The notes beneath the pieces are model-generated. The model ran no database searches. It saw only the letters and a program-made list of their open reading frames with translations, and was not told where the DNA came from. From positions 1-64,000 of the forward strand of contig NZ_BJDF01000007.1 in assembly GCF_005404815.1 (NCBI RefSeq): a stretch of 64,000 nt of DNA. Direction: 5' to 3'. Origin of the DNA: Companilactobacillus huachuanensis (lineage in GTDB: Bacteria > Bacillota > Bacilli > Lactobacillales > Lactobacillaceae). Each line of letters begins with the position of its first letter. Within the stretch, counting starts at the first letter, position 1. A program made the position numbers and the translations under genes. Shown piece by piece: positions 7,112 to 15,709 of the stretch.

Positions 7112-8539
7112 TTAAGCCTCTGCATCTGATGATTCCATCTTGTCATTGTATCCGAAGAGAAATGTCAGAACGAATGCAACTCCAAAGGCAATTAAATGTG
7201 AAATGACATAAGCGGTAAAATTACCATCAATACCAGTTTTAGGATTTATAAATGATGGGAAACCAATCAGGCTTCCAGTGAATCCGTAGATAACTAAGTG
7301 CATACCTCCAGCTACAGCTCCACCGACTGCGTTACCGATCATGACCATATAGAAGACACGTTTATATTTTAAAAGAATTCCGTATAGTGATGGCTCAGCA
7401 ATTCCACAGAATGCTGAAACTCCAGCTGAATAACCAAGTGCTTCAAGTTTCTTTTTCTTAGTTTTAATAGCAACAGCGAGGACACCACCTGCGATACCAA
7501 CAGCTGTGATTGATGTTAAGGCACAGATAACACTTTGACCAGTAACAGCCAAATCATTGATAACGATTGGGATGAGTGGCCAATGCAGGCCAAAGACTAC
7601 CAAGATAGGGTAGAATGCACCGTAGATAGCGCCACCGATGATACCATTGAACGATAGTAATATTGAAATTCCATCGGCTAGGCCTTTACTCAAAACAGTG
7701 ATTACTGGAGCAACTAATAATAGTAATGCGAATGAAAGAATAATTATTTCTAAAATAGGGACAAAGATACCTTGTACCATTTCGGGAATGGCCTTTTTCA
7801 GATACTTTTCAACGTATTTACCTAACCAGGCAGCAACGATGATTGGAAAAACTGAACCAGAGTAATTCATGACTTTGACGGCGAAACCACTCCATAAACC
7901 AACTTCAGGAATTTTGGCTGAAGCGATGCCAATGATATTTGGATGAATCAGGAAGGCACCGATAACTGCTAAAGCAATTGGATCAGAACCTAATTTTTTG
8001 GCGGCTGTAAATCCTAGAATAACAGGTAAAAAGTAGAAAATTGTATCAGCCATCGTATTAATTAACATGAAAATACCGGATTTGTCACTTAAAACGTTAG
8101 CACTGACTAAGCCAGCAAGAACTCCTTTAGTAATACCCGAACCAGCAAGCACACCGATAATTGGCATCATGGATGCTGTTAGCACACCGATAAATTCATC
8201 GTAGCCATGTTTAAATTTAGCTCCGAAACCTCGGGGAACATCCTTTTCATTAGTCGTTGTTGAAGCAACCACCGCTCCATCTTCAGTCGCCAAACGGGGT
8301 AGTTGCGATAGGATGGCATCGAAGACGTCGGTGACTTTATTACCAATAACAATTTGGTATTGCCCTTGAGCTTGCATAACTTTAATGACAACATCCATTT
8401 TTTCAAGTGCAGCAGCGTTGGCCTTACTCTCATCCTTAAGTGTAAAACGTAGTCGTGTCATACAGTGAATCAATGTGTTGATGTTTTGATCACCACCAAC
8501 TTCAGCGATGATTTGTTTTGCATCCTTTGAGTAGTCCAT
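7112..8539 (-). CDS. PTS transporter IIBC component, glucoside/sucrose-type (Glc superfamily)
   Basis: This membrane permease (475 residues) imports and phosphorylates a sugar. The N-terminal EIIB domain carries the phosphorylated cysteine in HCMTRLRF (about residue 28). The rest is a hydrophobic EIIC domain with the family stretch PLIPIVINDLAVTG and CGIAEPSLYGILL. It has no C-terminal EIIA domain, so a IIA from elsewhere must donate the phosphate. The ATG at 8539 follows AAAGGAGG; the frame running further upstream overlaps the esterase. It is co-transcribed with the esterase. The exact sugar (beta-glucoside, sucrose, trehalose or a modified glycoside) cannot be fixed. Confidence 0.88.
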   Translation of the reverse strand: MDYSKDAKQIIAEVGGDQNINTLIHCMTRLRFTLKDESKANAAALEKMDVVIKVMQAQGQYQIVIGNKVTDVFDAILSQLPRLATEDGAVVASTTTNEKDVPRGFGAKFKHGYDEFIGVLTASMMPIIGVLAGSGITKGVLAGLVSANVLSDKSGIFMLINTMADTIFYFLPVILGFTAAKKLGSDPIALAVIGAFLIHPNIIGIASAKIPEVGLWSGFAVKVMNYSGSVFPIIVAAWLGKYVEKYLKKAIPEMVQGIFVPILEIIILSFALLLLVAPVITVLSKGLADGISILLSFNGIIGGAIYGAFYPILVVFGLHWPLIPIVINDLAVTGQSVICALTSITAVGIAGGVLAVAIKTKKKKLEALGYSAGVSAFCGIAEPSLYGILLKYKRVFYMVMIGNAVGGAVAGGMHLVIYGFTGSLIGFPSFINPKTGIDGNFTAYVISHLIAFGVAFVLTFLFGYNDKMESSDAEA

Positions 8540-8552
8540 GATAAATCCTCCT

Positions 8553-9356
8553 TTAACATAATCTTTCTTCGGGAATATAGTCGATTGGTAACCATTCCAA
8601 AATATTTTCAATAAACTTGTCCCAGTAGTACCAATCATGTTTACCATTGGTAAATTCAGTGTCAACTGAGATATTTAAAGCCTCTAAATTTTTGATAAAT
8701 TTTTGGTTATCTTGATAAAGGAAATCCTGTCGACCACACCAAGCATAAAGTTTTGGAATTGGTTCATTTAAAGCCAATTTTTGCTTAGCTAAATGGATTA
8801 GGTTGTCAGATGAATTTTCGAAATCATTGCGTTGATTGATAACGCCATTCCAATAATTCTTGCTACGAAAACTTTCAAGAGTTTCGTTAGAGCCGCTAGG
8901 ATTAAATGCTCCAGACAAGGCAGCTGCATAACTAAAATGATTGGTCGATAATGCAATCTTATAGGCTCCATAACCACCCATGGAAGTTCCAACAATGAAG
9001 CTTTTTTCACGTTCAGTAGAAATTTGTGGAAAGAGTTCATGAATTATTTTTGGTAATTCAATCGCAATTTCATCATAATAATCCATGCCATAAGTGGTAT
9101 TAGAATACCAACTCAAATCAGCGTTAGGTAAAATTACTGCAATTGGTAAATGTTTAACCAATCGCTCAAGGCGAGTTTTACGTAACCAAGAAGTGTTGTC
9201 ATCACTCATACCGTGAAGTAAGTAAATTACGGGTAAATCTTTTAGTGTATCTTTAGTCCAATCAGGATTGTCTGCGGTTCTTTGCGGAAGTAAGACATCC
9301 ATTTGGCAATCTTTGAGTAGAGTATTTGAAAAGTAATTAACTTGAATATGTGCCAT
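8553..9356 (-). CDS. Alpha/beta-hydrolase esterase (EstA/esterase D-like)
   Basis: This cytosolic serine esterase of 267 residues has nucleophile motif GTSMGGYG near residue 123, oxyanion-region YLLHGMSDD near 48 and a C-terminal His in NGKHDWYYWD. No signal peptide is present. It resembles tributyrin esterase and S-formylglutathione hydrolase relatives of lactic acid bacteria. It is the first gene of an operon with the PTS IIBC gene; its stop lies within 14 bases of the PTS start. This suggests that the imported sugar carries an ester group, for example acetyl or feruloyl, removed after uptake. That role is inference. Confidence 0.82.
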   Translation of the reverse strand: MAHIQVNYFSNTLLKDCQMDVLLPQRTADNPDWTKDTLKDLPVIYLLHGMSDDNTSWLRKTRLERLVKHLPIAVILPNADLSWYSNTTYGMDYYDEIAIELPKIIHELFPQISTEREKSFIVGTSMGGYGAYKIALSTNHFSYAAALSGAFNPSGSNETLESFRSKNYWNGVINQRNDFENSSDNLIHLAKQKLALNEPIPKLYAWCGRQDFLYQDNQKFIKNLEALNISVDTEFTNGKHDWYYWDKFIENILEWLPIDYIPEERLC

Positions 9357-9405
9357 TTTTTGCTCCTTAGTGATTATTTGAGTTATGGGTAATCTTAATA
9401 TCTCA

Positions 9406-9435
9406 TTGACAAGTTATATTGTATACGCTTACAAT
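9406..9435 (+). promoter_or_regulatory. Promoter and cre-like site between esterase and AraC genes
   Basis: TTGACA (9406-9411) and TACAAT (9430-9435) are separated by 18 bases and point to the AraC gene. TGTATACGCTTACA (9420-9433) overlaps the -10 and differs from the CcpA-binding cre consensus at about one position. CcpA control of this divergent region is plausible. Confidence 0.5.
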
Positions 9436-9504
9436 TGAACTAATAACCTTTAATGTGTTCAAACAACTACCGTTTATTGTCTTGTGGCAAAGGAGTGCTT
9501 AATT

Positions 9505-10359
9505 ATGGCAACACCAATGGAACTACTAGAATTTGATTATATAAATCCCATTAAGTGTATTTATCATCGGCCGATCGGAAAAAAATTTATTGTTCCACAT
9601 TGGCATGAAGCAATTGAAATTTGTTATGTTGCTAAGGGAAATCCCGGAACAATGTTTATTGAAGATCAGGAATATCAACTGAAGGCTGGGGATGTTTACA
9701 TAATTAATTCTCGTTTGATTCACAGCTTTAATACTTTTATTACAGATGATCAGCGAATTGTCACGTTGTTGATTAATTATGATTGGTTGAAACATTGTTT
9801 ACCTCAGACTGTGAAGCAGAAAAGTTTTGATTTGATCAAGCTACCAAATAATGGTAATCAAATTCCGGCCTTTAACGAGTTAATTAATTTGATTAATAAT
9901 ACGAAGGATTTCCAAACTGAAGAACCCTCTGAAGATAATCACCTGAATCAATTGTCTACTTCAATTGAATTGATAAGTGTTTTGGTAAAGAACTTTACTC
10001 TAGATAAAGAATTAAAGCATGATATTCCGGAAGTGATTTCACAAATAATCGCCGAATTTCATGAACAATATCAAAATGAGATTCAATTATCAGACATGGC
10101 CAAGAAATATAATTATAGTTATGCCTATTTTTCTAAAATGTTTAAAAAATATTTAGGATTATCCCCAAAGAAATATCTAACACATCTCCGAGTACAAAAA
10201 GCATCTGAACTAATTGAGAACACTGATAATAGGTTTACAGAAATTGTGACAGAGACTGGATTTCCTGATGAGAAGAGTTTCTATGCTGCATTTAAGGATC
10301 GGTATCATCAGACACCATTGGAGTACCGTCGGCAATTGCGGCTGGTCTCTAAAAGGTAA
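9505..10359 (+). CDS. AraC family transcriptional regulator with cupin sensor
   Basis: This regulator has 284 residues. The N-terminal cupin-like domain (HWHEAIEICYVAKG, then LKAGDVYIINSRLIHSF) likely binds the sugar inducer. The C-terminal double helix-turn-helix contains LSDMAKKYNYSYAYFSKMFKKYLG and TEIVTETGFPDEKSFYAAFKDRYHQTP. The ATG at 9505 follows AAAGGAG; an upstream GTG at 9484 has no site. It is divergent from the esterase-PTS operon and is probably its activator. Its TAA stop is shared with the first bases of an intergenic repeat, so the repeat may have set the C-terminus. Confidence 0.9.
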   Translation: MATPMELLEFDYINPIKCIYHRPIGKKFIVPHWHEAIEICYVAKGNPGTMFIEDQEYQLKAGDVYIINSRLIHSFNTFITDDQRIVTLLINYDWLKHCLPQTVKQKSFDLIKLPNNGNQIPAFNELINLINNTKDFQTEEPSEDNHLNQLSTSIELISVLVKNFTLDKELKHDIPEVISQIIAEFHEQYQNEIQLSDMAKKYNYSYAYFSKMFKKYLGLSPKKYLTHLRVQKASELIENTDNRFTEIVTETGFPDEKSFYAAFKDRYHQTPLEYRRQLRLVSKR

Positions 10360-10621
10360 AGGTTGAAAGTTTAATTAAGTATGCCGTTTCCAGAGCTGAG
10401 AGTATTCAATTGCTGCGCGGAACGGCCCGAGCCGAGGTCCGGTGGTGTAATTGCTGAAGCAATAACGCCACTTTCGCTGCAAATGAATACTCTCAGCTCT
10501 TCCAACTTGTTGTTTTTTTAATAAAAGGAATAATAAAACAAAACTCCTGATTATTTAAATAAATTAGCTCTAGGCCAGTAACAACAATGTTTATATTAGT
10601 TTTTCACCTTTCAACCTTCAG
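10357..10621 (+). repeat. Intergenic repeat, copy lacking hairpin 1, after AraC gene
   Basis: The left end TAAAGGTTGAAAG overlaps the AraC stop codon. The right end is a perfect CTTTCAACCTTCAG. The inner arms and the GGTGGTGT...ACGCCAC hairpin with ATTGC/GCAAT are intact. The segment holding the first hairpin is missing, replaced by CCGAGCCGAGGTCCGG. A terminator starts nine bases after its end. Confidence 0.9.
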
Positions 10622-10629
10622 TTAAGAGC

Positions 10630-10690
10630 AAAAAGAAGTTACTTTTCACATAGGACTTGAATTGTCCAATGTGAAAGGTAACTTCTTTTG
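10630..10690. terminator. Bidirectional terminator between AraC/repeat and thrB
   Basis: A long near-perfect hairpin (AAAAGAAGTTACTTTTCACA with its complement) has a loop around TTGAA and T-rich flanks on both sides. It serves thrC-thrB from the right. Confidence 0.85.
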
Positions 10691-10700
10691 GTATCTACAA

Positions 10701-11573
10701 TTAAATTACAGTAGCGCCGTTAGTACCTACGTTTAAAAGATGAGTTTCCCAATTAGGAAAGCTCTTTGTGATATTCGAAATAATTTTGTCAGCGGAGTTA
10801 CTATCTTTGGTGATAGCCATCATAGTGGAACCACTGCCACTGATGTACATTACACTTTCATTAGCCTGACAAATCTCTTTGGCAGCTTGATAATCAGGAA
10901 TCAATTGTGAGCGAAAGGGCTCGTGCATCTTGTCGACGATGGCTGATTTTATCAACTTAAGATCACCTAGTTCAAAGGCTTTTGATAAGGCAACCGCATG
11001 GCCAATTTGATAAATTGCTGTTTGATATGACATCTCTTTTGGTAATATCTGGCGAGCTTTTTCAGTGCTGACTGGATAGTCAGGTATTAAAGAAACGAAA
11101 TGTAAATCAGAAGCAACTTCGAAATGGACAGTTTGGACGTCATTTCCATCCATAAACGAGGCACCTAGATTTCCATAAATTGCTGGTGCAACATTGTCAG
11201 GATGACCTTCAATTTTAGTGGCTAAATCTAACAATTGTTCCTTAGACAAATGACCATTAAACCAAGCATCAGCACCCATCAAACCAGAAACGATACAAAA
11301 AGCTGAGCTACCTAGACCGCGAGAGATTGGAATGTGATTATCAATAGTTATTTTGACGTTTGGGACGGTTTGTTTAAGAAACTCACAACCTTTGGTGAAA
11401 GCGCGATAAATTAGATTATCGACGGATTGATATTTTTTATCACAACCACTGATTTTTAATTTACTATCGTTTGGTTCAAAGGTGGTTGTTGAATAAAGCG
11501 ATACGGCAAGGCCTAAACAATCAAAACCGACACCTAGATTGGCACTTGTAGCGGGGACACTAATTTTTATCAT
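10701..11573 (-). CDS. thrB: Homoserine kinase
   Basis: This GHMP-family kinase of 290 residues phosphorylates L-homoserine with ATP in threonine synthesis. It begins with VPATSANLGVGFDCLGLA, has the ATP-loop GHMP motif PISRGLGSSAFCIV near residue 85 and the C-terminal SGSGSTMMAI. Its start overlaps the end of thrC by 14 bases, indicating translational coupling. Its SD sequence (GAGGATAAC) lies inside thrC. Confidence 0.95.
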   Translation of the reverse strand: MIKISVPATSANLGVGFDCLGLAVSLYSTTTFEPNDSKLKISGCDKKYQSVDNLIYRAFTKGCEFLKQTVPNVKITIDNHIPISRGLGSSAFCIVSGLMGADAWFNGHLSKEQLLDLATKIEGHPDNVAPAIYGNLGASFMDGNDVQTVHFEVASDLHFVSLIPDYPVSTEKARQILPKEMSYQTAIYQIGHAVALSKAFELGDLKLIKSAIVDKMHEPFRSQLIPDYQAAKEICQANESVMYISGSGSTMMAITKDSNSADKIISNITKSFPNWETHLLNVGTNGATVI

Positions 11574-13050
11574 TGAAGTTATCCTCTACTTTCTCTAAAA
11601 CATATTTCTCCATATCATCCTGAGCGATTACATCTTGATGAAGAATTGGCAAGTCCCAAACTTTGGCCAGATTGGAAGGAATTGGTTGATTGGTGAATTC
11701 TTGAAGGCGTTTCATAGATAGATGGTCGTCGGCAAAATTTTCGTCCATGATTGATTTCGTAACGACGTGAACAAATTTATAGGGACTAGCAGTACTCAGG
11801 AGAATTGATGGTGTATCAGGGTCATTTGCTTGATAGTCGCGCATAACTTTGTAGCCGACAGCTGTGTGAGGATCCATTAAGTAGCCATCTTTTTTGTAAA
11901 CATCATTAATAGTAGTTTCAATTTCGACATCAGTAGCGAAACCACAGAAAAAATCAGCTTGAATATTCTTTAAAATTTCCGCTGAAACTTGGTAGGAACC
12001 TTTGGATTCCAAATCATCCATCAAACTTTTAACGTATTCGGTATCGCCGTTGCTCTTGTAATATAGCAGCCGCTCGAAATTACTGGAGATTTGAATGTCC
12101 ATACTAGGAGCGTCAGTTTGTAAGAACGGAATATTACGATTGTAAATTCCTGTTTCAAAAAACTTTGTCAAAACATTATTAGCATTGCTGGCAACGATGA
12201 ATTTATTTACTGGTAGACCCATTTGTTTAGCGTAGTAGCCAGCCAAAACATCACCGAAATTACCTGTTGGAACCGTGAAGTTAACTTTTTCTCCAAGCTT
12301 TATTTCTTGTTGCTTGACCAATTGTAAGTAAGCATCGAAGTAGTAGACGACTTGAGGTATTAAACGACCAATATTGATTGAATTGGCACTAGAAAGGCTG
12401 ATGTTGTCGCCTAATTGCTGTTCCAAATTTTGATTGTTAAAAATCTTTTTAACATTACTCTGGGCATCGTCAAAATTTCCTTTAATGGCAGTAATTTCAG
12501 TATTATTACCGTCGGTTGTTTCCATTTGAAGTTGCTGAACTTTACTGACCCCATTGTGGGGATAAAAAACAGTGATAGCAGTTTGATCAAGATTTTTGAA
12601 TCCTTCCAAAGCAGCTTTACCAGTATCACCACTAGTAGCTGTTAAAATCATGACCTTGTTATCCTTCTTGAGTACGCGTTTCATTAATTGAGGTAACATT
12701 TGTAAACCAATATCCTTGAAAGCACTGGTTGGGCCGTGGAATAGTTCGAGAACGTGAAAATTGTTTACTTTGACAAGCGGAGTTATTTTGGCAGTGTCAA
12801 AACTATGATCATAAGCGGAGGCAATACTTGTTTCTATCTCGGCTGTGGAAAAGTCCGGTAATAACTTTTCGAGGACAACCTTAGCGATTTGTTGATAACT
12901 CATTTCTTCCATAGAATTGAGATCAACATTGAGTCGAGATAATTCGGGGTAGACGAAAAGCCCACCATCATCAGCAAAGCCTTTTTTTATGGCATCCTTG
13001 GCTGAGAGCTTGATTTGCTTGTTACGAGTGCTGGTATAGTTTTTATTCAT
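11560..13050 (-). CDS. thrC: Threonine synthase
   Basis: This PLP-dependent enzyme of 496 residues converts O-phosphohomoserine to threonine. The PLP lysine is in GPTSAFKDIGLQ near residue 115. The glycine loop and phosphate contacts include TATSGDTGKAALEG. The length fits the longer, yeast-like or Gram-negative-type class. It is the first gene of the leftward thrC-thrB operon. The start follows AAGGAG. Its promoter region is shared with the rightward hom-aspartokinase operon, so the whole aspartate-to-threonine set is under closely paired control. Confidence 0.95.
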   Translation of the reverse strand: MNKNYTSTRNKQIKLSAKDAIKKGFADDGGLFVYPELSRLNVDLNSMEEMSYQQIAKVVLEKLLPDFSTAEIETSIASAYDHSFDTAKITPLVKVNNFHVLELFHGPTSAFKDIGLQMLPQLMKRVLKKDNKVMILTATSGDTGKAALEGFKNLDQTAITVFYPHNGVSKVQQLQMETTDGNNTEITAIKGNFDDAQSNVKKIFNNQNLEQQLGDNISLSSANSINIGRLIPQVVYYFDAYLQLVKQQEIKLGEKVNFTVPTGNFGDVLAGYYAKQMGLPVNKFIVASNANNVLTKFFETGIYNRNIPFLQTDAPSMDIQISSNFERLLYYKSNGDTEYVKSLMDDLESKGSYQVSAEILKNIQADFFCGFATDVEIETTINDVYKKDGYLMDPHTAVGYKVMRDYQANDPDTPSILLSTASPYKFVHVVTKSIMDENFADDHLSMKRLQEFTNQPIPSNLAKVWDLPILHQDVIAQDDMEKYVLEKVEDNFNDKN

Positions 13051-13063
13051 AAGTAATAACTCC

Positions 13064-13111
13064 TTGCTTTTAAATTATCTATATAGTAAACTGTCTATAA
13101 ATTAAAAACAA
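13064..13111. promoter_or_regulatory. Overlapping divergent promoters of the threonine operons
   Basis: Rightward: TTGCTT (13064-13069), 17 bases, TAAACT (13087-13092). Leftward: TTGTTT (complement of 13106-13111), 17 bases, TACTAT (complement of 13083-13088). The two overlap, so polymerase can occupy only one at a time. A GTGTT...AACAC inverted repeat lies at 13112-13132. No T-box or leader peptide is visible. Confidence 0.4.
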
Positions 13112-13162
13112 GTGTTTATTATTCATGAACACAATAAAACGAAGAAGCAGGAGGTTAAACCT

Positions 13163-14338
13163 ATGAAAATTGCAATCTTAGGATTTGGAACTGTAGGAAA
13201 AGGCGTGTACAAAATAATTAAGAAGGCCAATGTACAAACGCAAGACCTCTCTGTAAGTCATATCTTAATTAGAAAAAATAAGGCTCGTCTGATGCCTGAA
13301 ATGACTGACGATATGAATGAAATTTTAAATGATTCACAAACAGAAGTTGTAGTAGAAGCTATCGGTGGAATTGAACCAGCCCATGAATATATTTTGGCAG
13401 CTTTGAAGCATGGTAAACACGTTATTACAGCTAATAAGGCCGTGATTGCCCGTTATCTCAAAGAGTTTACAGAAGCGGCTGACCAGCATAATGTTAAATT
13501 TTATTTTGAAGCTTCAGTTGGTGGTGGAATTCCTTGGATTCAAGGTTTAGAGAAAGCCTTGAGAATAGACAATGTCAATTCGATTTCCGGTATCTTTAAT
13601 GGAACAAGTAATTTTATTCTTGACCAAATGAGTCGTAATGGTGAATCATTTATTGATGTCTTGAAGAAGGCTCAACAGTTAGGTTACGCGGAGGCTGATC
13701 CTAGCGCCGATATTGATGGCATTGATGTGGCAAATAAGCTATGTATCAGCGCTGATATTGCTTATGATATCGACATACATGATCACCAAAACCTACCAAT
13801 TTTTGGTATTCGTAATATTACATGTGCTGATGTGAAGTATTTTCAGGCCAAAGGGTTAGCTGTTAAATTAATTGGACGAACACATCAAAAAGGTAATAAA
13901 TTTGACTATGTGGTGGAACCAACTTTATTTTTAGACCGAACTTTGGAGGCTAATACACCAGATAATTACAACTTGATTTCCTTAAATGGTGACACTATTG
14001 GCAAACTCGATTTCTTTGGTCAGGGTGCAGGGATGTTTCCTACAGCCAATGCCGTTGTTCAAGATGTTTTGGATATCAAAGAATCCAAGAGCCATTTGAA
14101 ACGAGATTTTAATAAGAAGTTGGAATATTGCCCAGAATTGACTAAAGGCGATTATCTAGTTCGCAGTAACGTGAATGTCAAAGATTTGTTTGCAGATTTT
14201 CAACCATCTGTAGAAGGAAGTTATCTTGCTGTTCATCAAATTCCAGTTGGCAAAATGCATCAATTAATGAGAACGGTTTTACAAAAAGATGCAGCGGCCT
14301 TTATGGTTAGTCTGCCCAGTCAGGGGGCTGTCGCATAA
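13163..14338 (+). CDS. hom: Homoserine dehydrogenase
   Basis: This enzyme reduces aspartate semialdehyde to homoserine with NAD(P)H. It has 391 residues, with Rossmann motif GFGTVGKG at the N-terminus, the HVITANKAVIA segment near residue 95 and the family signature region GTSNFILDQMS followed by YAEADPSADIDG. The ATG at 13163 follows GCAGGAGG; an upstream frame to 13112 has no site. A C-terminal extension after residue 310 may be an abbreviated regulatory region. It overlaps the aspartokinase start (TAATG). Confidence 0.93.
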   Translation: MKIAILGFGTVGKGVYKIIKKANVQTQDLSVSHILIRKNKARLMPEMTDDMNEILNDSQTEVVVEAIGGIEPAHEYILAALKHGKHVITANKAVIARYLKEFTEAADQHNVKFYFEASVGGGIPWIQGLEKALRIDNVNSISGIFNGTSNFILDQMSRNGESFIDVLKKAQQLGYAEADPSADIDGIDVANKLCISADIAYDIDIHDHQNLPIFGIRNITCADVKYFQAKGLAVKLIGRTHQKGNKFDYVVEPTLFLDRTLEANTPDNYNLISLNGDTIGKLDFFGQGAGMFPTANAVVQDVLDIKESKSHLKRDFNKKLEYCPELTKGDYLVRSNVNVKDLFADFQPSVEGSYLAVHQIPVGKMHQLMRTVLQKDAAAFMVSLPSQGAVA

Positions 14339-15666
14339 TGAAAGTTGCAAAATTTGGTGGTAGTTCGGTAGCAGATGCTGGACAGTTTAAAAAGGTCAAA
14401 CAGATTGTTGAAAGTGATGCCAAGCGTCAAATTGTTGTTGTTAGTGCAGCCGGGAAGAGCGTTACTGAATCAATAAAGGTAACTGACATGTTACTGGATT
14501 TGGAGCAAAGATTAGCTGAGGACGAAGATCCGGAACCAATATTTCAAGCTATTAGTTCAAGAATCATTAGTATTCGCGATAACCTAGGATTAGACGTTAA
14601 TATTGAATCTGATTTGAATATAATTGCAGTTAATTTACATAATTGCTCGCACGATTATTTGATTTCTCGGGGTGAATATTTAACAGCCAAATTAATGGCT
14701 GCATATTTAAATTATTATTTTGTTGATGCTAAGGATATTTTGATTTTTAGTGATGATGGAATTGATTACAATCAATCGCAGCAACGTTTGTTAAAAGTTT
14801 TAACTCAACATGCTAAATTAGTTGTTCCCGGATTTTATGGAGCCAATGTAGATGGATCGATTCATTTGATGCCTCGTGGTGGCAGTGATATTTCAGGATC
14901 GATTTTGGCCAATCTAGTTGATGCCGAATTGTATGAAAACTGGACAGATGTTTCAGGAATATTGATGGCTGATCCAAGAATTGTGGCCCATTCACAAAAA
15001 ATTGACAGTTTAACTTATGATGAATTGCAAGAATTATCTTATATGGGAATTGACGTCTTTCAAGAAGAGGCCGTTCGTCCAGTCCGTGAAAAAAGAATTC
15101 CAACAGCCGTGTTGAATACTAATAATCCTAAAGCCGGTGGAACTATGGTTGTCAGTGCCAATGAAGATAAGATAGATGACCATATCGTTACTGGTATTGC
15201 TGGTCGAAAAGATTGTACGGTCATTACTATTCGTAAATATCAGTTAAATAAACATTTGGAAGTTTTACAAAAGGTTTTGTCAGTCTTCCAAAAATTTAAT
15301 TTAACAATTAGCTCAGTTCCCTCGGGAAACGATGGATTCAGCTTCTTGTGTCAACATGGAGAAATTGCCACACGTTTACCAGCCCTAATTGAAAAATTGA
15401 AGCATACCTGTGGGATTGATTCTGTAGAAGTTAATCAAAATATTGCTTTGGTTGCAGCAGTATCTTTACAGTTGAGCAAAAGACCAGCTATTGCAGGTAA
15501 GATTATGAATTACTTAGATAATAGTTTGATTCATGTTCGTTTTGTTTTCCAAGAAGGCAGCGATTTGAAAATAGTTTTTGGTGTCAACAACGATGACTAT
15601 GAAAAGACCATTAAACGCATTTATCGCGAGTCAATGGAACATCATTTGAAGAAAATTTCTGCGTAA
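14338..15666 (+). CDS. Aspartate kinase
   Basis: This enzyme phosphorylates L-aspartate, the first step towards threonine, methionine and lysine. It has 442 residues. KFGGSSVADA opens the catalytic domain, and RGGSDISGSILANLVDAELYENWTDV carries the substrate-binding residues. Two ACT-like regulatory segments follow after about residue 300. The ATG overlaps the hom stop (TAATG), so the two are translationally coupled. Its place in a threonine operon suggests a threonine-responsive isoenzyme, but feedback specificity cannot be read directly. Confidence 0.92.
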   Translation: MKVAKFGGSSVADAGQFKKVKQIVESDAKRQIVVVSAAGKSVTESIKVTDMLLDLEQRLAEDEDPEPIFQAISSRIISIRDNLGLDVNIESDLNIIAVNLHNCSHDYLISRGEYLTAKLMAAYLNYYFVDAKDILIFSDDGIDYNQSQQRLLKVLTQHAKLVVPGFYGANVDGSIHLMPRGGSDISGSILANLVDAELYENWTDVSGILMADPRIVAHSQKIDSLTYDELQELSYMGIDVFQEEAVRPVREKRIPTAVLNTNNPKAGGTMVVSANEDKIDDHIVTGIAGRKDCTVITIRKYQLNKHLEVLQKVLSVFQKFNLTISSVPSGNDGFSFLCQHGEIATRLPALIEKLKHTCGIDSVEVNQNIALVAAVSLQLSKRPAIAGKIMNYLDNSLIHVRFVFQEGSDLKIVFGVNNDDYEKTIKRIYRESMEHHLKKISA

Positions 15667-15668
15667 TC

Positions 15669-15709
15669 AAAAATTCCAAGGTAGGATTAATCCTATCTTG
15701 GAATTTTTT
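15669..15709. terminator. Bidirectional terminator between aspartokinase and aldo/keto reductase
   Basis: AAAAATTCCAAG...CTTGGAATTTTTT with an inner TAGGAT/ATCCTA helix. It overlaps the stop codon of the leftward aldo/keto reductase and serves both convergent genes. Confidence 0.88.

Noticed and set aside
13051-13162. T-box or leader peptide controlling the threonine genes
   Set aside because: The gap is only about 110 bases, with no T-box sequence, antiterminator or Thr-codon-rich frame.
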